From Microcystis aeruginosa W13-11 (lineage in GTDB: Bacteria; Cyanobacteriota; Cyanobacteriia; Cyanobacteriales; Microcystaceae): a stretch of 20,091 nucleotides of DNA. Numbering within the stretch: the stretch's first letter is position 1; each line of letters begins with the position of its first letter. The stretch spans positions 1 to 20,091 of the forward strand of contig JAADBR010000073.1 of the NCBI GenBank assembly GCA_009995705.1, in the 5' to 3' direction. The translations under genes were made by a program, and so were the position numbers. The notes beneath the pieces were generated by a model. The model worked only from the letters and a program-made list of their open reading frames with translations, was not told the DNA's origin and did no database searches. This document shows, in pieces, positions 7,811-14,963 of this stretch.

Positions 7811-7945
7811 GACAGAATCTGACAATTTTCCTACCTAAAAAGAAGGTTAGGGACTAAGCACATCAAAGCTTTTAGCTTAACCAATTAGGTCTGAGATTCA
7901 GCCCTTGTTATCAGATTTGAGTTTTAAGTGAAGTAAGATCTTTTC

Positions 7946-7966
7946 ACTGATTACTGATAACTGAAA
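7946..7966. repeat. Heptamer array (ACTGATA), 3 units
   Basis: ACTGATT, ACTGATA and ACTGAAA lie 12 nt beyond the stop codon of the pentapeptide-repeat gene, in the same intergenic gap as the two preceding arrays. It is another copy of the TGATAAC family. Confidence 0.65.
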
Positions 7967-7978
7967 AAGCTTCCCAGA

Positions 7979-8641
7979 TTAAAACAAAGTCCCGGTTAAA
8001 TCAGCACCAGTTAAGTCCACATCTTCTAAAATTGCCCCGCGCAAATCAGCATAACTGAGATCCGCACCCCGGAAACTAGCCCCAGTGAGATCAGTGATAA
8101 ATCCGTCTCTTTCGGGACTAGCACGAAAATTAACCCGGCAAAGTCGGCAATTAGCCAAATTAGCTCGATATAACAGGGAGCCGCTCAGATTAGCATAGTT
8201 GAGATCGGCTCCGCAAAAGTTAGTTTTGCCCAAGTCCGTGCGTTGGTCGGAAGTGGAGCGAAAATCCGCATCGATTAATAGGGCCTGCTGGAGATTAGCA
8301 CTGTTGAGATTAACACCGTTTAAGACGGCTTTGGTTAAATAAGCGGCTTCTAAATTGGCTTCGATCAGATTAGCTCCGCTTAAGTCCGCATCGCGCAAAC
8401 AAGCTCGATAAAAGTCCACTTGACTTAAATCTGCTCCCCAAAGAATCGCCTCACTTAAATCCGCTTCCCTCAGCAGCGATCGCGCAAGGCGTATTTTTCC
8501 TAACCGGGCCTGTCGCAGATCTGCACGGCAAAAATTGACTCCGGGGAGGGAAATATTAGTTAAGTCGCCTTCCCGCAAATTAATCCCCTGAAAATCTCTT
8601 TCTCCCTCCCGATAGCCTTGACAAAGTTCTTCTACGAGCAT
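7979..8641 (-). CDS. Pentapeptide-repeat protein
   Basis: A 220-residue protein built almost entirely of A(D/N)LXX repeats (for example ADLRQ, ADLSE, ADLSQ, ADLSG, ANLIE, ANLEA, ADLNY, ANLSG, ADLSY, ADLRG, ADLTG) from about residue 15 to the end. Such repeats form a right-handed quadrilateral beta-helix. There is no signal peptide or membrane segment, so it should be cytoplasmic. A break in the repeat near FRSTSDQRTDLG (about 128-139) and another near ASPERDGFITD (about 175-185) probably form loops. These proteins are very common in cyanobacteria and most have no known role. The ATG at 8641 is the natural start. The ArsR-type gene ends 52 nt upstream on the same strand. Confidence 0.88.
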   Translation of the reverse strand: MLVEELCQGYREGERDFQGINLREGDLTNISLPGVNFCRADLRQARLGKIRLARSLLREADLSEAILWGADLSQVDFYRACLRDADLSGANLIEANLEAAYLTKAVLNGVNLNSANLQQALLIDADFRSTSDQRTDLGKTNFCGADLNYANLSGSLLYRANLANCRLCRVNFRASPERDGFITDLTGASFRGADLSYADLRGAILEDVDLTGADLTGTLF

Positions 8642-8693
8642 GGAAATTTTTTCTTATCATAATTGAGGCAAAATGTCAAGGGTTTAGCGATTT

Positions 8694-9056
8694 TTATTTA
8701 GGGAGATGGAAAGCCGGCAGACTCTCGAATTCTCGGACCCGTTGACGCATTTGCTGACTAATGCGATCGCAAACCACCTGACAGAGATCATAGATGACGG
8801 GGTCGGTAATTTGATAGTAAACGCTGACTCCTTGGGGTTGCCGCGAGATAATTCCCGCTTGGGTTAAAGCTTTCAGGTGTTTGGAGAGATTGGCCTGACC
8901 TAGTCCGGTAGCTTCAGCGATTTCTTTACCATTCATCGTGCCTAATTGCAAGCAACTGAGAATCTGTAGGCGACTCACTTCCGACAGGACTTTGAAATAG
9001 TCCGCCACGGAAGCGAGGACAACGCTAGAGGTTTGGGGGGAGAAACTGTCTAACAT
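8694..9056 (-). CDS. ArsR/SmtB-family transcriptional regulator
   Basis: A 120-residue winged-helix protein: YFKVLSEVSRLQIL (helices 1-2), a helix-turn-helix at about 43-62 (GKEIAEATGLGQANLSKHLK), and a wing ending GVSVYYQITDP. The classical metal-binding ELCVCD motif of ArsR/SmtB is absent; one cysteine (C35) lies near that place and two more (C92, C96) in the last helix. A Cys pair split between the second and last helices is reminiscent of persulfide-sensing BigR/SqrR regulators, but the spacing is not identical, so the inducer is unknown. Palindromes upstream (9075-9165) are candidate operators, possibly for autoregulation. The pentapeptide gene follows 52 nt downstream and may be in the same transcript. 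Confidence 0.85.
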   Translation of the reverse strand: MLDSFSPQTSSVVLASVADYFKVLSEVSRLQILSCLQLGTMNGKEIAEATGLGQANLSKHLKALTQAGIISRQPQGVSVYYQITDPVIYDLCQVVCDRISQQMRQRVREFESLPAFHLPK

Positions 9057-9074
9057 AGGTAGGTAATAAAGTGA

Positions 9075-9144
9075 CCAGTTAAAAAGGCTGGCAATAGGTG
9101 ATCGTTTAAAACTTTATAACTATTGACTACTATAGTTTAACTGG
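9075..9144. promoter_or_regulatory. Split inverted repeat upstream of the ArsR-type gene
   Basis: CCAGTTAAA (9075-9083) and TTTAACTGG (9136-9144) are perfect 9-bp inverted copies separated by 52 bp, just upstream of the regulator's ATG at 9056. The AT-rich interval includes TATAAA-like sequence. They could be two operator half-sites bound by the regulator (inference). Confidence 0.4.
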
Positions 9145-9150
9145 AAAGGT

Positions 9151-9165
9151 AACTAGAGTCTAGTT
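9151..9165. promoter_or_regulatory. Perfect palindrome AACTAGA-G-TCTAGTT
   Basis: A 7-1-7 perfect inverted repeat about 95 nt upstream of the ArsR-type start codon, next to the split repeat at 9075-9144. Its size fits a dimeric winged-helix operator. Confidence 0.45.
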
Positions 9166-9252
9166 GGCAAACTCGATCGAGATTGGGTCATTCAGGAATC
9201 TACTGCTGCAAGAGTGCCGCCTAACTCCACCAACAGACTTTTTCAGCAAACC

Positions 9253-10263
9253 CTAATTATCACCGAGCATGGTAGTGATTAAGTTCCGGACCGTAGTGCT
9301 AGGATGGTTCTCCAAATTGCTTGGTAAAGCCCATTCTGAGTCAAGATAGGACATCTTCAGTAAATCTCTCACCTGTTTTGATTTAGCTTGTCCTGTACTT
9401 TGAGCAACCCCAAAAGCTTTATAAAGTTCTGTGGCCGAAATGTGGGGATTTTGGCTAGGATCGAAGAGAAAATTGACCATTCCTAGGGCGTGAGTAATGC
9501 CAGCGGCCCAGGAATTGGCTTTACCTTTTTCTAGGGGAGAGGGACGCTTACGAGCTAAAGTTGCGGTTAATTGGCGAATAAGTTGGGCGTATTCTTCATT
9601 AAGATATTGAGCGGCAAATTTATCGGTAATATCGATAATTTCTTGATATTTGGCCTGCATTGCCTTGGCAATATTTTCCGATTTAGGAACAGCTGGGGGC
9701 GTTTTTTTCGATGTTGCTGCCGCTTGCTGTTTAGCACGTTGTTCAGCATTATATTTTTCTTGAAAAGCTGTTAAACCCTCCTGACTGGTGATATCAAAAC
9801 CCTGCTGATGCGCTTGTAACAGGAGATTTTTCATAAAACCGCCACTGTTGGGATCGTTCATCAGTTGACCAAAGCGATCGCCTAATTGCTCTAAATATTT
9901 AATAATAGCCTTAGCCTGAGTTAATTTATATTCTCGTCCCAAAAATTGCCAAAAACTAATTAATTCAGGGATAGCATCTTCGGTTTCCGTCGGATCGAGG
10001 ATAGTAATTTTGCGTGGTAAGACCTTCTCCATTAAGATCTGCACATCTGCCTTAGTCATGGTAGCAAGGGTATAACCCTCATAGAGATAGCCCAACTCGA
10101 CAAAGGTAGCAATCCAACCACAACCTTCTTGTTTTTCTTGATAATAGGCTTCTCCCTCTGGCGAATTGATATATTCTTCGATCGCTCCAGTAATATAATC
10201 TTCTAGTAGGGGTTCGGCTTCATCGTAGTCTAAATTATCTAATTGTCGGATATTAAAAGTCAT
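9253..10263 (-). CDS. DUF6398-domain protein
   Basis: A 336-residue soluble protein. The C-terminal third (from about KYQEIIDITDKFAAQYLNEEY) matches what I know as DUF6398: LARKRPSPLEKGKANSWAAGI, GMVNFLFD, and KSKQVRDLLKM, an all-helical domain of unknown function. The N-terminal half (DEAEPLLEDYITGAIEEYINSPEG) is acidic and helical; a low-complexity linker rich in Q, A and K (about 174-196) joins them. Function unknown. The ATG at 10263 is clear. Its stop codon TAG (9255-9253) falls inside a short sequence also found at the lpxC stop. It is divergent from gatA, with a 135-nt gap. Confidence 0.75.
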   Translation of the reverse strand: MTFNIRQLDNLDYDEAEPLLEDYITGAIEEYINSPEGEAYYQEKQEGCGWIATFVELGYLYEGYTLATMTKADVQILMEKVLPRKITILDPTETEDAIPELISFWQFLGREYKLTQAKAIIKYLEQLGDRFGQLMNDPNSGGFMKNLLLQAHQQGFDITSQEGLTAFQEKYNAEQRAKQQAAATSKKTPPAVPKSENIAKAMQAKYQEIIDITDKFAAQYLNEEYAQLIRQLTATLARKRPSPLEKGKANSWAAGITHALGMVNFLFDPSQNPHISATELYKAFGVAQSTGQAKSKQVRDLLKMSYLDSEWALPSNLENHPSTTVRNLITTMLGDN

Positions 10264-10309
10264 AACTCTAGTTTTCCTTCGAGGCTTTCCTTTAATTTTA
10301 GGGGATTAG

Positions 10310-10338
10310 CTGACTGACAGCCAAACTGACGCTAAAAT
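10310..10338 (+). promoter_or_regulatory. Possible gatA promoter
   Basis: TAAAAT (10333-10338) is a good -10 box; CTGACT (10310-10315) is a weak -35 box 17 bp upstream. The arrangement is about 60 nt before the gatA ATG, in the divergent gap. Confidence 0.35.
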
Positions 10339-10398
10339 AGTTTTTGCTGTCTGGGGTTGTTGCTTGCTCCTGACGGTGGTTGTAACCGGTAACTGAAC

Positions 10399-11850
10399 AT
10401 GACTTCGATTCGTCAACTGCATCAACAACTCGTTAATAAAGAAAAAACAGCCGTCGAAATCGCCACAGAATTTATCGCTCGTATTGAAGCGATCGAACCA
10501 CAAGTAAAAAGCTTTCTCCATTTAACCCCGGATTTAGCCCTCGCGCAAGCCCAAAAAGTGGACGAGAAAATCGCCAGAGGTGAATCTCTGCATCCCTTGG
10601 CAGGTATTCCCATCGCGTTAAAAGATAATCTCTGCACCAAGGGTATCCCCACCACCTGCGCTTCTCGGATTTTAGAGAATTTTGTCCCCCCCTACGAGTC
10701 CACCGTTACCCAAAAATTACGGGATTTAGGGGCAGTTATCGTCGGTAAAACTAATTTAGACGAGTTTGCCATGGGTAGTTCCACCGAAAACTCTAGTTAT
10801 CACGTTACCGCTAATCCTTGGGACTTATCCCGGGTGCCAGGAGGCTCTTCCGGGGGGTCGGCTGCGGCTGTGGCCGCTCAAGAATGCGTGATTGCCCTAG
10901 GATCGGATACGGGGGGATCAATTCGTCAACCGGCTTCATTTTGTGGCGTTGTGGGTCTAAAACCGACCTATGGCTTGGTTTCTCGCTTTGGTTTGGTGGC
11001 TTACGCTTCTTCTCTCGATCAGATCGGTCCCTTTGGTCGTACCGTAGAAGATGCGGCGATTTTATTACAAGCGATCGCAGGTTACGATCCCCAAGATTCC
11101 ACCAGTCTCAATCTGCCGATTCCCGACTATAGCCAATTCCTGAAAACCAGTTTAAAAGGGTTAAAAATTGGCGTAATTAAAGAAACTTTCGGGGAAGGGT
11201 TGGATCAGGTGGTTGCCGAGGCAGTTAATCAAGCTTTAGAGCAGTTAAAAGCTCTCGGTGCTACGATCAAAGAGATTTCCTGTCCCCGTTTCCGTTACGG
11301 ATTGCCCACCTACTACATTATCGCCCCCTCGGAAGCATCGGCCAATTTAGCCCGTTACGATGGGGTTAAATACGGTATTCGGGAAGATGCCGATAGTTTG
11401 ATTGATATGTACACCAAGACTCGCGCTCAGGGTTTTGGTGCGGAAGTTAAGCGCCGGATTATGTTGGGAACCTATACCCTCTCGGCGGGTTATTATGATG
11501 CTTATTACCTGAAAGCGCAAAAGGTGAGGACTTTGATCAAAGAGGATTTCGATCAAGCTTTTCAATCGGTAGATGTGTTAGTTTCTCCCACTTCACCTAC
11601 CACAGCTTTTAAAGCTGGGGAAAAAACGGCGGATCCTCTGAGTATGTATTTATCGGATTTAATGACTATTCCCGTCAATTTAGCCGGTTTACCCGGGTTA
11701 AGTCTTCCCTGCGGTTTTGATGGGCAAGGTTTGCCGATCGGTTTACAATTAGTGGGTAATGTGCTGCGCGAAGATCAATTATTTCACGTCGCCCACGCCT
11801 ACGAACAGGCCACCGATTGGCACAAACGTCAACCATCTTTTACAAATTGA
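10399..11850 (+). CDS. gatA: Aspartyl/glutamyl-tRNA amidotransferase subunit A
   Basis: A 483-residue amidase-signature protein, the glutaminase subunit of GatCAB, which turns Glu-tRNA(Gln) (and Asp-tRNA(Asn)) into the amidated form using glutamine-derived ammonia. The catalytic triad is visible with the known spacing: K75 in ALKDNLC, the cis-Ser S150 in [10 protein letters not shown], and the nucleophile S174 in [11 protein letters not shown]. Length is normal for the family. The ATG at 10399 gives [11 protein letters not shown], a typical N-terminus. gatB and gatC are not in the window, which is usual in cyanobacteria, where the three genes are scattered. A weak hairpin (TGGCTA 11863-11868 with TAGCCA 11880-11885) follows the stop but has no T-tract. 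Confidence 0.97.
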   Translation: MTSIRQLHQQLVNKEKTAVEIATEFIARIEAIEPQVKSFLHLTPDLALAQAQKVDEKIARGESLHPLAGIPIALKDNLCTKGIPTTCASRILENFVPPYESTVTQKLRDLGAVIVGKTNLDEFAMGSSTENSSYHVTANPWDLSRVPGGSSGGSAAAVAAQECVIALGSDTGGSIRQPASFCGVVGLKPTYGLVSRFGLVAYASSLDQIGPFGRTVEDAAILLQAIAGYDPQDSTSLNLPIPDYSQFLKTSLKGLKIGVIKETFGEGLDQVVAEAVNQALEQLKALGATIKEISCPRFRYGLPTYYIIAPSEASANLARYDGVKYGIREDADSLIDMYTKTRAQGFGAEVKRRIMLGTYTLSAGYYDAYYLKAQKVRTLIKEDFDQAFQSVDVLVSPTSPTTAFKAGEKTADPLSMYLSDLMTIPVNLAGLPGLSLPCGFDGQGLPIGLQLVGNVLREDQLFHVAHAYEQATDWHKRQPSFTN

Positions 11851-11892
11851 TACAATTGCCGGTGGCTATCTTTTGCCGGTAGCCAAATAGTA

Positions 11893-11957
11893 GGGTGGGT
11901 TAGGCGATGACAAATGAGACAGTTAAGCAACTAATAAGGTATTCGCCATAACCCACC
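11893..11957. repeat. Miniature inverted-repeat sequence (GGTGGGTTAGGCGA)
   Basis: GGTGGGTTAGGCGA (11894-11907) is matched by the inverted copy TCGCCATAACCCACC (11943-11957), with one extra base in the second arm. The 65-nt unit resembles short GGGTTAGGCG repeats dispersed in cyanobacterial genomes. It lies 42 nt after gatA. Confidence 0.6.
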
Positions 11958-12034
11958 AATCTGTTGATTTTGATCCTAATGCTGAATTGCTAGAATTTGG
12001 TATTGTGTGTATCGGTGATTTCTCGGAAAGTTGA
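11958..12034 (+). pseudogene. Possible coding remnant next to the miniature repeat
   Basis: The frame after the inverted repeat reads HQSVDFDPNAELLEF, then GIVCIGDFSES and a TGA at 12032-12034, 9 nt before the next start. It looks like the end of a real protein but has no start, because the repeat occupies its 5' side. It may equally be a chance open frame. I cannot assign it. Confidence 0.25.
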
Positions 12035-12043
12035 TGTGTCTCT

Positions 12044-13078
12044 ATGAGTATATATCTAGATTTATTAAAGAGTGAGTTTCGACAATTTTGCTGCTTAAAA
12101 TATAAATATTATATTGATCAAATAGATAGTTGGTTTACGGAGGCGGGATTTGATAAATACGAGCCTCGTGCATCTACGCGCCTAGATCAAGTGGATGGAT
12201 ACTACTCAAAGATTGATTGGGAAAATCAAAACGATATTCAGAAATTTCTGAAAGTAATTGAATCAATACTTTTATACAACACTTATCATATTAAGGAAGA
12301 GCATAAGCAAACTTTAAGACAAATGTGTGAAAAAAGTGGTTTTCAAGTTGATAGTAATGGCTACACAATTCATTTAACCCAAAAACTAGGACATCAAAAT
12401 ATCAAAAATATTATTTTTGCATCTAATTCTTTTAAACCAGAAATTATTTTTTCAGATTCACTTAGCAATGATATTGAAATTACGAAGAATAAATAATCCT
12501 GTTTGATCTATGATAAGCCGATTCAAAGTCATGGATTATTAGGGATAGAGTTAATTGATTGGTGGAAAGAGTATAAAAAAATTATTAGCTGGTCAAATTC
12601 AGAAGCGGCAGATTCTCTTTACAAACGACTTAAAGAATCCTTGCAAAATAATGGAGTAGAATCTAGATTTTTTGACACTTACTATAAAAACGAGCAATTA
12701 TGTCGTCGTTGGGGTGAAAATTCGCCCGCTCTACTGCCACAAGTTTATTTACATTATGATCCCTATACTATCAAAGAACTCAAAAGATATAACAATGGGA
12801 GAAGATTGATAAGACAACGTATGGATTTTTTATTATTATTGCCAAAATCAAAAAGAATTGTTATTGAGATTGATGGTAAACAACATTATGCTGAGGGAGA
12901 ATATGCGAAGCCTCAGCTTTATGCAGAAATGGTAGCTGAAGATAGAAAGTTAAAATTGCTAGGTTATGAAGTTTATCGATTTGGAGCTTATGAAATTATG
13001 CAAGAAAACTATGAGTCTATAGTGGTAGATTTTTTCCAAAAACTTTTTGATTTTTATGATATAAACCTTGATTTTTGA
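12044..13078 (+). pseudogene. PD-(D/E)XK nuclease-like, Abi-type protein split by an in-frame stop
   Basis: Two open frames, 12044-12493 and 12497-13078, are in the same reading frame and separated only by TAA at 12494-12496, so this is one gene of about 344 codons with a nonsense change. The N-terminal 150 residues (DSWFTEAGFDKYEP, FLKVIESILLY, KSGFQVDSNGYTIH) resemble the N-terminal parts of some abortive-infection proteins, but I cannot name the domain. The C-terminal part has RQRMDFLLLL followed by VIEIDGKQHYAEGEY, a PD-(D/E)XK/DUF559-like site (fused-frame D261, E275, D277, K279, H281), then EDRKLKLLGYEVYRFG. Base composition is clearly more AT-rich than gatA, consistent with transfer. 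A TTG at 12503 could restart the nuclease half. Confidence 0.7.
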
Positions 13079-13198
13079 AGACTAAAAATAGGGTGCATTT
13101 GATGGTTCTTATAATTATAGCCTAAAGTAGGATTACGGAAGGGTCATGCTTGGTGCTGAGTTTAATTGCCTTCCATATATTGAAGTAAAACTTTGTTG

Positions 13199-13573
13199 AT
13201 GAGGGTTTTACAATTAATCATAGCACCAACCGCCAGAGCGATCAAGCAAGGAAAACAATTAATTCCACGGATTAGACAAGAATTACCTAATCTCAAACAA
13301 CAGCAAGAACTTTTAGAATTGATAGAGACAATCTTGGTTTATAAGTTCCCCCAAGTCAGTAGAAAGTAGATAGAAGCGATGTTTAGTTTAAGCGATTTAA
13401 AACAAACTAAAGTTTATCAGGAAGCTTTAGAGGAAGGTAGAGAAGAAGGCAAATTAGCGGCAAAATTAGCCTCTATTCCTCGTTTATTGGCATTAGGATT
13501 AAACTTTGAACAGATAGCACAGGCTTTAGAATTAGATATCGAACAGGTTAGACAAGCAACTCAAGGGGAATAG
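13199..13573 (+). pseudogene. C-terminal half of a DUF2887/Rpn-like protein, with a nonsense codon
   Basis: The frame from ATG 13199 reads VLQLIIAPTARAIKQGKQLI and ELLELIETILVYKFPQVSRK, then TAG (13367-13369), then IEAMFSLSDLKQTKVYQEAL, a charged EEGREEGKLAAKLA stretch, and the end LDIEQVRQATQGE. This is the C-terminal half of the DUF2887 (PD-(D/E)XK, Rpn/transposase-like) family common in cyanobacteria; the TAG stands where the family has Glu (SREEIEAMF). The N-terminal nuclease part is missing upstream. The piece after the stop could start at ATG 13379 (64 codons), but it lacks the catalytic region. Confidence 0.75.
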
Positions 13574-13580
13574 GAAAAGT

Positions 13581-13616
13581 TCAAAGCGATCGCACTAATA
13601 TTAGATAGCGTATCAT
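13581..13616 (-). pseudogene. 11-codon stub of a Doc/Fic-type toxin
   Basis: The antitoxin stop overlaps a new ATG as ATGA (13616-13613). The new frame reads MIRYLILVRSL and stops at 13583-13581. MIRYL followed by a hydrophobic stretch is how many cyanobacterial death-on-curing toxins begin, and the overlap is the usual antitoxin-toxin coupling. The rest of the toxin is absent. An HIP1 octamer lies in the stub. Confidence 0.5.
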
Positions 13617-13810
13617 GCCAAACGACGATAAAGTTCAGCGTTTTTCTTGAGTACATAGCTTGATGCTTGAGTAAATTCGTTTTTAGGACAAGCCAACCAA
13701 TCTTCTATGCTGGCACTAATTAAGTCTTCAGGGGAAACTTGACTGTTCTGAGCTAACTGTTGTAATCGCCGAAACTGCTCATCTGAGATATTAACAGTAA
13801 TAGAAGCCAT
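13613..13810 (-). CDS. Antitoxin-like protein (orphan, Doc-type partner lost)
   Basis: A 65-residue protein. Its N-terminus ASITVNISDEQFRRLQQLA followed by SPEDLISASIEDWLA looks like a ribbon-helix-helix DNA-binding domain. The end SYVLKKNAELYRRLA is the sequence commonly seen at the C-terminus of antitoxins paired with death-on-curing (Doc/Fic) toxins, where it contacts the toxin. The start ATG at 13810 is clear. Downstream, only a stub of a toxin-like frame remains, so the antitoxin is an orphan. It may still repress its own promoter or act against a related toxin elsewhere (inference). Confidence 0.75.
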   Translation of the reverse strand: MASITVNISDEQFRRLQQLAQNSQVSPEDLISASIEDWLACPKNEFTQASSYVLKKNAELYRRLA

Positions 13811-13840
13811 TAAAAACTTCTCAGTAGTCTAAATATTTAA

Positions 13841-14089
13841 CATTATAACCTCAGTGAGATCTTCCTCTATCTCCACCAAACGGACTTAAGCAAAAATTGG
13901 CAGGGAGTAGTTATTTATCCTCGGCGTTCAGTGGAAAGCTTAGAGACTGCTCGTTATGGGGAGTTAATCAACTCAGGCAGGATTTTACGTTTTTATCTCG
14001 AGGAATTAAGGGAAGTGGAATCCCTCCACCCTACCCCCACGAAAAACTTTTTGCCGCAAACCCTAATAACCCTGAATTGCTTTAGCTAG
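13841..14089 (+). pseudogene. Middle fragment of a second DUF2887/Rpn-like gene
   Basis: The frame opening after TAA at 13838-13840 reads NLSEIFLYLHQTDLSKNWQ, GVVIYPRRSVESLETARYGE and LINSGRILRFYLEELREVE (to about 14020). This matches the middle of DUF2887 proteins, the part that comes before the piece at 13199-13573. There is no start, and after 14020 the similarity ends in low-complexity CCCTACCCCCACG sequence before the TAG at 14087. Because it lies downstream of the C-terminal piece, it is probably from a different copy. Its end overlaps the lpxC 3' end on the other strand. Confidence 0.7.
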
Positions 14090-14878
14090 TTGAACGTGAA
14101 GTTTATGACTGGCTTTAAAAGCTATGTAATGAGCAGTGGGAATGGTTCCCAGTAAACTTAAATCACCAATTAAGTCTAATAATTTATGTCTTACTGGCTC
14201 ATTTTCAAAGCGTAAAGGAGGATTTAGCCATTGATTTTGATCGCAGATCAAAGCATTTTCTAAACTGCCTCCTTTAATTAAACCAGCCTTTTGCAGATAC
14301 TCAATTTGATCGGCAAAACCGAAAGTCCGGGCATCTGCGATCGCAGCTCGAAAACTTTCTTGATGAGGACTCCAACTATACCATTGATTACCGATCGGTT
14401 TATAGGTAAAATCGATGCCGTAGGTAAAACGTAATTCAGGGGAAGGAATCGCCGCTACAAAAGTATGGCCTTCGTACAACCAAATCGGTTGAGAAATGGT
14501 TAAATCTGATGGAGAAAAAGAGTTATTTAAACCAGCATTTTCGATCGCTTCCACCCAGATTTTAGCCGAACCATCGAGGAGGGGAATTTCCGCACCATCC
14601 ACCTCAATGCGAGCATCCTCTACCCCCAAAGCGGTTAGGGCCGCTAATAAATGCTCAACAGTTCTAACCTTTGCTTCTCCTTGTCCCAATTCCGTTGATA
14701 AAGTCGTTTGGTAAACCGAAGAAACTAGAGCGGGAATAATCGGTTGATTGGCTAAATCTCTGCGGACAAAATAACGTCCTTCTCCCGGATTGGCCCCACA
14801 GACGCGCACCCGTGTTATTTCCCCCGAGTGCAGGCCAATTCCCGATAATTCAAATTGTTTAGAGATAGTAGAAACCAT
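14063..14878 (-). CDS. lpxC: UDP-3-O-acyl-N-acetylglucosamine deacetylase
   Basis: A 271-residue zinc deacetylase that carries out the committed step of lipid A synthesis, removing acetate from UDP-3-O-acyl-GlcNAc in the cytoplasm. Landmarks: [10 protein letters not shown] (11-20), TVEHLLAAL with E75 and H76, PLLDGSA (99-105), [11 protein letters not shown] with H231 and D235, and H258 in KASHKLH; spacing agrees with the E. coli zinc ligands and catalytic His. The ATG at 14878 is preferred over an upstream TTG at 14887. bamA ends 85 nt upstream on the same strand with a heptamer repeat between, so the two are probably cotranscribed. The stop TAG (14065-14063) lies in a short repeat shared with the DUF6398 gene. 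The usual next genes (fabZ, lpxA) are absent. Confidence 0.95.
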   Translation of the reverse strand: MVSTISKQFELSGIGLHSGEITRVRVCGANPGEGRYFVRRDLANQPIIPALVSSVYQTTLSTELGQGEAKVRTVEHLLAALTALGVEDARIEVDGAEIPLLDGSAKIWVEAIENAGLNNSFSPSDLTISQPIWLYEGHTFVAAIPSPELRFTYGIDFTYKPIGNQWYSWSPHQESFRAAIADARTFGFADQIEYLQKAGLIKGGSLENALICDQNQWLNPPLRFENEPVRHKLLDLIGDLSLLGTIPTAHYIAFKASHKLHVQLAKAIQGY

Positions 14879-14932
14879 AATTATCAAGTAATAAAGCTTT
14901 GATCAGTGAACAGCAAAAATAACTAAATTCAT

Positions 14933-14960
14933 CGATAACTGATAACTGGTAACTGATAAC
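14933..14960. repeat. Heptamer array (TGATAAC) between bamA and lpxC
   Basis: Four heptamers, CGATAAC, TGATAAC, TGGTAAC and TGATAAC, end 3 nt from the bamA stop codon (14966-14964). It is the same family as the arrays at 6371 and 7724. Confidence 0.8.
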
Positions 14961-14963
14961 TGA

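Noticed and set aside
10818..11132. Plus-strand frame inside gatA
   Set aside because: Out-of-frame shadow of the gatA coding sequence with atypical composition (Arg/Gly/Cys-rich).
11857..11885. Terminator after gatA
   Set aside because: The 6-bp stem has an 11-nt loop and no T-tract, so I did not list it as a terminator.
13897..14085. 62-codon plus-strand frame with an ATG
   Set aside because: The neighbouring frame gives clear DUF2887 homology, so this one is a shadow.
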